Positions 59,688 through 64,000 of a DNA stretch of 64,000 bases are shown here, piece after piece. Below the pieces are notes generated by a model. The model worked only from the letters and a program-made list of their open reading frames with translations, was not told where the DNA came from and did no database searches. The position numbers and the translations under genes were made by a program. Source of the stretch: Curtobacterium sp. Leaf261 (GTDB lineage Bacteria; Actinomycetota; Actinomycetes; Actinomycetales; Microbacteriaceae); assembly GCF_001422205.1 (NCBI RefSeq), contig NZ_LMMJ01000009.1, positions 62,001 to 126,000 of the forward strand, read 5' to 3'. The number at the start of each line of letters is the position of its first letter. Positions within the stretch are counted from its first letter, which is position 1.

Positions 59688-61241
59688 TCACCCGCGGGTA
59701 CCCGACGACCAGACCGCGGTGGAGTTCTTGTAGAGCACGAGGTTGCCGTCCGGCTGGATGACGAGTCGCATGCCGGACCCGCCGAGGCGCGACGTCCCGG
59801 ACGACCACAGCGCCGTACCCGACCTGGCGTACAGCACGAGGTTGCCGTCGGCCTGCATGCGGAGCGTGGCACCGGGCGACCGGCTCGTGCCGGTCGACCA
59901 GACGCCGCGGGTGCCGATGTACACGACGAGGTTGCCGTCGGCCTGCATCACGAGACGCCGGACGCCGTTCGGCCGGGCGATCGACTGCCCGGTCGTGAGG
60001 GACGAGACCGGCCGCATCGTGTCGCTGACCGCTGGCGCGGGTGCACTCGGGGACGGCGTCGCCGACGGCTTCGGACTCGCAGTCGGCGCAGCGGTCGCGG
60101 TCGGCTTCGCCGTCGGCGCAGCAGTCGGAGCGGCAGTCGGGGTCGCCCCCTGGTCCGCCACCGGCGAGGTCGTCGCCGGCGCCGTCGCCGGCGCCGGCGC
60201 GCGGTTCGCGACGAGGCCCTGCGCGTACGACGCGAACCACGCGCCGGCCACCGGTCCGCCGTTGCACGTGCCGTCGCTCGCCCCCGGTGTCTTGATCCAG
60301 AGCCGGGCATCGAGCGCGGTCGACCCGTCGGCGACGGCCGGCGGCGTGCCGAGGCCGGCGCCGGGCGGGTTGCACCACGTCCCGCGCCATCCCTGCCCGT
60401 TCCGCGAGGTGTCGATCACGTAGTGCGAGCCACCGGTCATCGCGGAGACCCGGTCGGCGTACGCCTGCTCGGTCGCCGTCGGGTAGTAGTTCGAGACGTT
60501 CGTGGCGAACCCCCTGGCGGAGTCGACCCCGGCCTTGACGAGCCGCGCGGCCATCTCCGCGGGCGGCACCCAGTTCGAGTTGCCGGCGTCGATGTAGGAC
60601 GGGACCCCGGCCGCCGCGAGGGCCCGCACCTCGTGCTGCAGCAGGGTGTACCGGGTGGCGGCCTCCGCGGGGCAGTTGCTGAGCGCCGCGAGGGCGTCCG
60701 GCTCGACCACGACCACGGCGCGCTGTCCGCGGAGGGTCGTCGCGATGCGGTCCGTCCACGCCTCGTACGCGGTGGCCGTCATGCCGCCCGCGGAGTACCC
60801 ACCGCAGTCCCGGTTCGGGATCGCGTACGTCACGTACACGGGCGTCGTCCCGGCCGCGGCCGCGGCCGTCTGCGTGCTCGTCAGGAGCTGGGTCAGCTGG
60901 GCATCCGAGTACCAGTCACCGAGCCAGATGGCGATCGGGTACCGCGCGATCGTCGCCGCGGCGGCCGACCCCGCGCTGTCCCCTGATGCCGCGAGCGAGG
61001 CCGCGTACCGCGCGGGGGTGGAACTCGGCTGCAGGTACGGTCCGCCGCTGAACACGGTGGACGCCGACGCCGTGCGGATGGTGGCGCCCGTGACCGGCGC
61101 GGCAGCGGCCGCCGGTGCGGCACCCGCCGGAGCGGCGACGGCCGGGAGGATCGTGGCTGCGACGACCGCGACGGCGAGCGCCACGAGGACGGTCGCGCGG
61201 GTCATCCACGCCGTGGACGGTGTGTCGAGAGTGCGGGGCAT
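59688..61241 (-). CDS. Secreted GH6 cellulase fused to a bulb-type lectin domain
   Basis: The 517-aa protein starts at ATG 61241 (CCAGGAA upstream) and has a signal peptide (to about residue 46). The GH6 domain (about 55-345) shows [43 protein letters not shown] with the catalytic Asp, [20 protein letters not shown] and [21 protein letters not shown] Pro/Thr/Ala-rich linker (about 350-405) joins a C-terminal domain with three QxDGNLVxY motifs ([27 protein letters not shown]), the mannose-binding pattern of bulb lectins. It should hydrolyse beta-1,4-glucan and bind a second, perhaps mannose-rich, glycan of plant cell walls. It interrupts the usual purK-purE pairing. Confidence 0.92.
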   Translation of the reverse strand: MPRTLDTPSTAWMTRATVLVALAVAVVAATILPAVAAPAGAAPAAAAAPVTGATIRTASASTVFSGGPYLQPSSTPARYAASLAASGDSAGSAAAATIARYPIAIWLGDWYSDAQLTQLLTSTQTAAAAAGTTPVYVTYAIPNRDCGGYSAGGMTATAYEAWTDRIATTLRGQRAVVVVEPDALAALSNCPAEAATRYTLLQHEVRALAAAGVPSYIDAGNSNWVPPAEMAARLVKAGVDSARGFATNVSNYYPTATEQAYADRVSAMTGGSHYVIDTSRNGQGWRGTWCNPPGAGLGTPPAVADGSTALDARLWIKTPGASDGTCNGGPVAGAWFASYAQGLVANRAPAPATAPATTSPVADQGATPTAAPTAAPTAKPTATAAPTASPKPSATPSPSAPAPAVSDTMRPVSSLTTGQSIARPNGVRRLVMQADGNLVVYIGTRGVWSTGTSRSPGATLRMQADGNLVLYARSGTALWSSGTSRLGGSGMRLVIQPDGNLVLYKNSTAVWSSGTRG

Positions 61242-61449
61242 CGGCGTTCCTGGCGGTGATGAGCGGGCATCGAGGAGCGTGCATCGGGTCGCACAGTCGA
61301 GCGCACGGAGGATCGTGCGCGCGAGGGTCGTTCGTCGTCGATCACACCAGCTCCGCCGGTCGTCGACCAGCCGCCAGTCCGGGTGCCACCCGCCCTGGGG
61401 ACGCGGCCCGGGCCTCCAGGCAGGTCAGCCGTCGGCGGCTCAGCCGTCA

Positions 61450-61467
61450 GGCCCGGCCAGCCGGGCC
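61450..61467 (-). terminator. Hairpin after purK
   Basis: GGCCCGGC (61450-61457) and GCCGGGCC (61460-61467) form a perfect 8-bp stem with a 2-nt spacer, 3 bp past the purK stop. No T-tract, as elsewhere in this GC-rich genome. Confidence 0.6.
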
Positions 61468-61470
61468 GGG

Positions 61471-62649
61471 TCAGTCGTCGAAGTGCGCTGCCGCCGCCCG
61501 CGCGCGGAACACGACGTCCTCGACGTCATCGCCCGTCACGGTCACGTGACCGACCTTGCGCCCGGGGCGGGGTGCCTTGCCGTAGAAGTGGAACTTGGCG
61601 TCGGGGAACTCCGCGAGCGCCGCCGGGTACCGGGCCGCGAGGTCGCCGTCGGACGGCCCGCCGAGCACGTTGATCATCACGCTGACCTCGTCGTGCATGC
61701 CGGTGGCCCCGAGCGGCAGGTCGAGGACCGCTCGGAGGTGCTGCTCGAACTGGCTCGTCGTCGCACCGTCGATCGACCAGTGCCCGGTGTTGTGCGGACG
61801 CATCGCGAGCTCGTTGATGAGGATCCGCTCGTCGTCGGTCTGGAACAGCTCGACCGCGAGCACACCGGTGACCCCGAGCTCCTCGGCCACGCGGACGGCG
61901 ATCGACTCCGCCATGTCCGCGACCCGACCGGCGCTGCCCGGTGCGGGGGCGATGACCTCGGCGCAGACTCCGTCCGCCTGCACGCTCTCGACGACCGGCC
62001 ACGCGACGATCTCGCCCGAGGGCCGTCGCGCGACGGACTGCGCGAGCTCCCGGGTGAAGGACACGAGCTCCTCGGCGAGGAGCGCGTCTCCGGTGTCCGC
62101 GGAACGGGCCGTGTCCGCGGAGCGAGTGGCGTCGGCGCCGAGCTCGGCCAGCGCGATGAACCAGTCCTCGACCTGATCGGGGCTGTCGACGACGCGGACG
62201 CCCTTGCCGTCGTAGCCGCCCCGCGCGGTCTTCACGACGACGCGACCGCCGTGGGCGTCGAGGAACTGCTGGAGCTCGTCGGCGTCGCGCACCGCAGCCC
62301 AGTCCGGGACCGGGAGCCCGAGCTCGGCGAGGCGGGTGCGCATCACGATCTTGTCCTGCGCGACCGCGAGGGCGTCCGGGCCGGGGTGCACCTGGACACC
62401 GGCCTCGACGAGTGCGCGGAGGACGTGCTGCGGGACGTGCTCGTGGTCGAAGGTGACGACGTCGACGGTCTCCGCGAAGGCGAGGACGGTCGCGGTGTCG
62501 TGGTAGTCGCCCTCGGCGGTGGCCGCGATCGACGCGGACATGTCCGGCCCCTCGGCGAGCACGCGGATGTCGATGCCCAGCTCGATCGCCGCGGGGACCA
62601 TCATCCGCGCCAGCTGTCCGCCACCGATCACTCCGACTCGCAACGCCAT
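61471..62649 (-). CDS. purK: 5-(carboxyamino)imidazole ribonucleotide synthase
   Basis: The 392-aa ATP-grasp enzyme carboxylates AIR to N5-CAIR with ATP and bicarbonate. It starts ALRVGVIGGGQLARMMVPAA. It continues with VVVKTARGGYDGKGVRVVDS, the ATP-binding loop, and ends with AMRPHNTGHWSIDGATTSQF and the metal-binding ELAMRPHN stretch. A small in-frame duplication (TRSADTARSADTG) sits near residue 180. A TAGACT is 6 nt before the ATG, so the transcript is probably leaderless. It diverges from the lipoprotein gene. Confidence 0.96.
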   Translation of the reverse strand: MALRVGVIGGGQLARMMVPAAIELGIDIRVLAEGPDMSASIAATAEGDYHDTATVLAFAETVDVVTFDHEHVPQHVLRALVEAGVQVHPGPDALAVAQDKIVMRTRLAELGLPVPDWAAVRDADELQQFLDAHGGRVVVKTARGGYDGKGVRVVDSPDQVEDWFIALAELGADATRSADTARSADTGDALLAEELVSFTRELAQSVARRPSGEIVAWPVVESVQADGVCAEVIAPAPGSAGRVADMAESIAVRVAEELGVTGVLAVELFQTDDERILINELAMRPHNTGHWSIDGATTSQFEQHLRAVLDLPLGATGMHDEVSVMINVLGGPSDGDLAARYPAALAEFPDAKFHFYGKAPRPGRKVGHVTVTGDDVEDVVFRARAAAAHFDD

Positions 62650-62655
62650 GGCTGC

Positions 62656-62661
62656 AGTCTA
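62656..62661 (-). promoter_or_regulatory. -10 element TAGACT for purK (leaderless)
   Basis: TAGACT is followed by 6 nt and ATG 62649. Confidence 0.7.
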
Positions 62662-62809
62662 TTGGCCGTCCATCACGGTTTCGGATCGCTTTCCGCGACG
62701 CACCCACCGCCGGGCGGGTGCTCCCCCGCACGCCCTGGCATGATCACCGAGCACGCCGTCCTGTCCGGTCCGGAGCAGTCCGGCCCTGTCCGTCCTCGAG
62801 GAGGACCCC

Positions 62810-63598
62810 ATGTCCCCGAAGTCCGTCCGCCGCATCGAGCTCCGCTCGCGGGCCGTCCCCGCACTCGTCGCGATCGGGCTCGGGAGCGCTCTGGTGCTCG
62901 CCGGATGCAGCACGGGCGACGACACGGTGCCGAGTCCGACACGGTCGCACACGCGGTCCTCGACACCTTCCCCGAGCACGAGTCCGGCCGCCGACGACGA
63001 GGCCACGACGGGTACCGGTGGATCGACCGGCACCGGAACGGGCGACACCGGCGCCGCGGGCGGGAGCGGCTCCTCGGACGGGGCCGGCGACGACGGCGGG
63101 ACCGGCGACGGCACGGGTGGGAACGGTACGGGCGGGAGCGACTCCGGCTCCGCGTCGGCACTGTCCGACGCACAGCTCGGCACCATCGGCACGCAGGCGA
63201 TCGCCGCCGCGGGGGCGACCGGCTCGGGCGGCGCGGCGACCGTCCTCTCCGCCACCGGGTCGAGCGACGAGTGGACCGTCGTGACGGCGGGCGCCGACGG
63301 GTCCGAGACCCAGTCCGTCGTCTCCCTCGCCCTCGGCCGTGTGAGTTCCGGCCCGTTCCCGAAGTCCGTCGACGCCGCGACCCAGTCGGCGAACAGAGCG
63401 CTCACCGCCGCGGCGAGCACCGGCTTCCAGGCCGCCGCGGCCGCCGCACAGGGCGCCGTGCCGAGGGGCACCCTCACCGCGATCCAGCTCGGCGGGTCCG
63501 CGAGCACACCGCGGTGGACGGCGACGGTCTCCGCGAGCGGCGCGGCGCACACCGTGGTGGTGGACGCGGCGAGCGGCAGGGTGCTCTCGACGAGCTGA
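62810..63598 (+). CDS. Lipoprotein with Gly/Ser/Thr-rich linker
   Basis: The 262-aa protein starts at ATG 62810 after GAGGAGGACC. The signal sequence ends in the lipobox LVLAGC (Cys at about residue 33), so it should be lipid-anchored on the outer face of the membrane. Residues ~37-120 are a Thr/Ser/Gly/Asp-rich flexible linker. The remaining ~140 residues form a small alpha/beta region (TIGTQAIAAAG, then STPRWTATVSASGAAHTVVV) that resembles PepSY-like domains. The role is unknown. It converges with ugd with 24 bp between stops. Confidence 0.82.
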   Translation: MSPKSVRRIELRSRAVPALVAIGLGSALVLAGCSTGDDTVPSPTRSHTRSSTPSPSTSPAADDEATTGTGGSTGTGTGDTGAAGGSGSSDGAGDDGGTGDGTGGNGTGGSDSGSASALSDAQLGTIGTQAIAAAGATGSGGAATVLSATGSSDEWTVVTAGADGSETQSVVSLALGRVSSGPFPKSVDAATQSANRALTAAASTGFQAAAAAAQGAVPRGTLTAIQLGGSASTPRWTATVSASGAAHTVVVDAASGRVLSTS

Positions 63599-63622
63599 CC
63601 CCCCGCAGGACCGCCCGGGTGC

Positions 63623-64000
63623 CTAGCGCCCCATGCCGCGGTACGTGAACCCCGCGTCCCGCCACGCCACGGGGTCGAGGCAGTTCCGGCCGTCGAGCAC
63701 CACGCGGTCCGTGACGACGGATGCGACCTCGAACGGGTCGAGGTCGCGGAACTCCTGCCACTCCGTCAGCACGAGCACGACGTCCGCCGCCGCCAGGGCC
63801 TCGCGAGCACTGCCGACGTACGTCAGTGTCGGACGGACACGTCGGGAGGTCTCGTTCGCCTCGGGGTCGAACGCCAGGACCTCGGCCCCCGCGTCGTGCA
63901 GCCGGATCGCGATGTCGAGCGCCGGGGAGTCCCGGACGTCGTCCGAGTTCGGCTTGAACGCGAGCCCGAGCACGGCGATCCGCTTGCCGACGACCGACCC
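63623..64000 (-). CDS. ugd: UDP-glucose 6-dehydrogenase, C-terminal part (cut by window edge)
   Basis: The visible 125 residues are the C-terminal NAD-dependent domain, running off the right edge. They contain GKRIAVLGLAFKPNSDDVRD, AEVLAFDPEANE, VVLVLTEWQEFRDLDP and VVLDGRNCLDP, all typical of UDP-glucose/GDP-mannose dehydrogenases. The protein oxidises UDP-glucose to UDP-glucuronate, another precursor for surface glycans. GDP-mannose dehydrogenase is less likely because the LGLAFKP...LTEW...DGRN series matches the Ugd group better. The N-terminal catalytic part, including the active-site Cys, is outside the window. Confidence 0.85.
   Translation of the reverse strand, partial: GSVVGKRIAVLGLAFKPNSDDVRDSPALDIAIRLHDAGAEVLAFDPEANETSRRVRPTLTYVGSAREALAAADVVLVLTEWQEFRDLDPFEVASVVTDRVVLDGRNCLDPVAWRDAGFTYRGMGR

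Overview
This window is high-GC chromosomal DNA from an actinobacterium. GTG and TTG starts are common, a WhiB regulator and MtrA/MtrB are present, and many start codons sit 6-9 nt after a TANNNT -10 hexamer. The family mix (DUF3499, DUF5719, ahcY, manA, whiB2 near mtrAB, a secreted GH6 cellulase) suggests Microbacteriaceae, perhaps close to Curtobacterium; that placement is inference from family resemblance only. I saw no insertion sequence, prophage, CRISPR array, rRNA or tRNA. No gene-free stretch exceeds 300 bases.

Layout. 1-9.4 kb: the end of an mtrAB locus (mtrA and the 5' part of mtrB, minus strand), then a tightly overlapping plus-strand run of a membrane protein, DUF4129, DUF4350, MoxR ATPase and DUF58, followed by SpoIIM-family and RDD-family membrane proteins. 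9.5-19.5 kb: a conserved actinobacterial block with ahcY, DUF3499, a metallopeptidase-like protein without HExxH, DUF5719, a 951-aa membrane glycosyltransferase, whiB2, galE and manA. 19.6-58.9 kb: a large cell-surface polysaccharide region. It holds two O-antigen-ligase-like proteins, several multi-pass (GT-C-like) proteins, a polyprenol-phosphate mannose synthase, GtrA with a GtrB-like partner, a Wzm/Wzt-type ABC exporter, at least eight further glycosyltransferases including a WbbL-like rhamnosyltransferase, the complete dTDP-L-rhamnose set (rmlA, rmlC, rmlB, rmlD) and three DUF2142 proteins. Embedded in it are a secreted M23 peptidase with a seven-repeat C-terminal region and a secreted four-repeat hemagglutinin-like protein. 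59-64 kb: purE, a secreted GH6 cellulase fused to a bulb-type lectin, purK, a lipoprotein and the 3' part of a UDP-glucose dehydrogenase gene.

How the genes fit together. galE, manA, rmlABCD and ugd supply nucleotide sugars. Ppm1 and the GtrB-like proteins supply lipid-linked sugars. Cytosolic GT2/GT4 enzymes extend a chain that Wzm/Wzt would export, and the multi-pass GT-C-like, DUF2142 and ligase-like proteins would modify or attach sugars outside. The likely product is a rhamnose-containing wall glycopolymer, but its structure cannot be read from the sequence.

Non-coding structure. Almost every convergent gene junction carries a perfect palindrome or a short tandem array, with at least two dispersed palindrome families. 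Many transcripts appear leaderless. These patterns, the ligase paralogue lacking the usual His, the epimerase-like protein with Arg in place of the catalytic Lys, and the repeat-built secreted proteins are the points most worth a second look.
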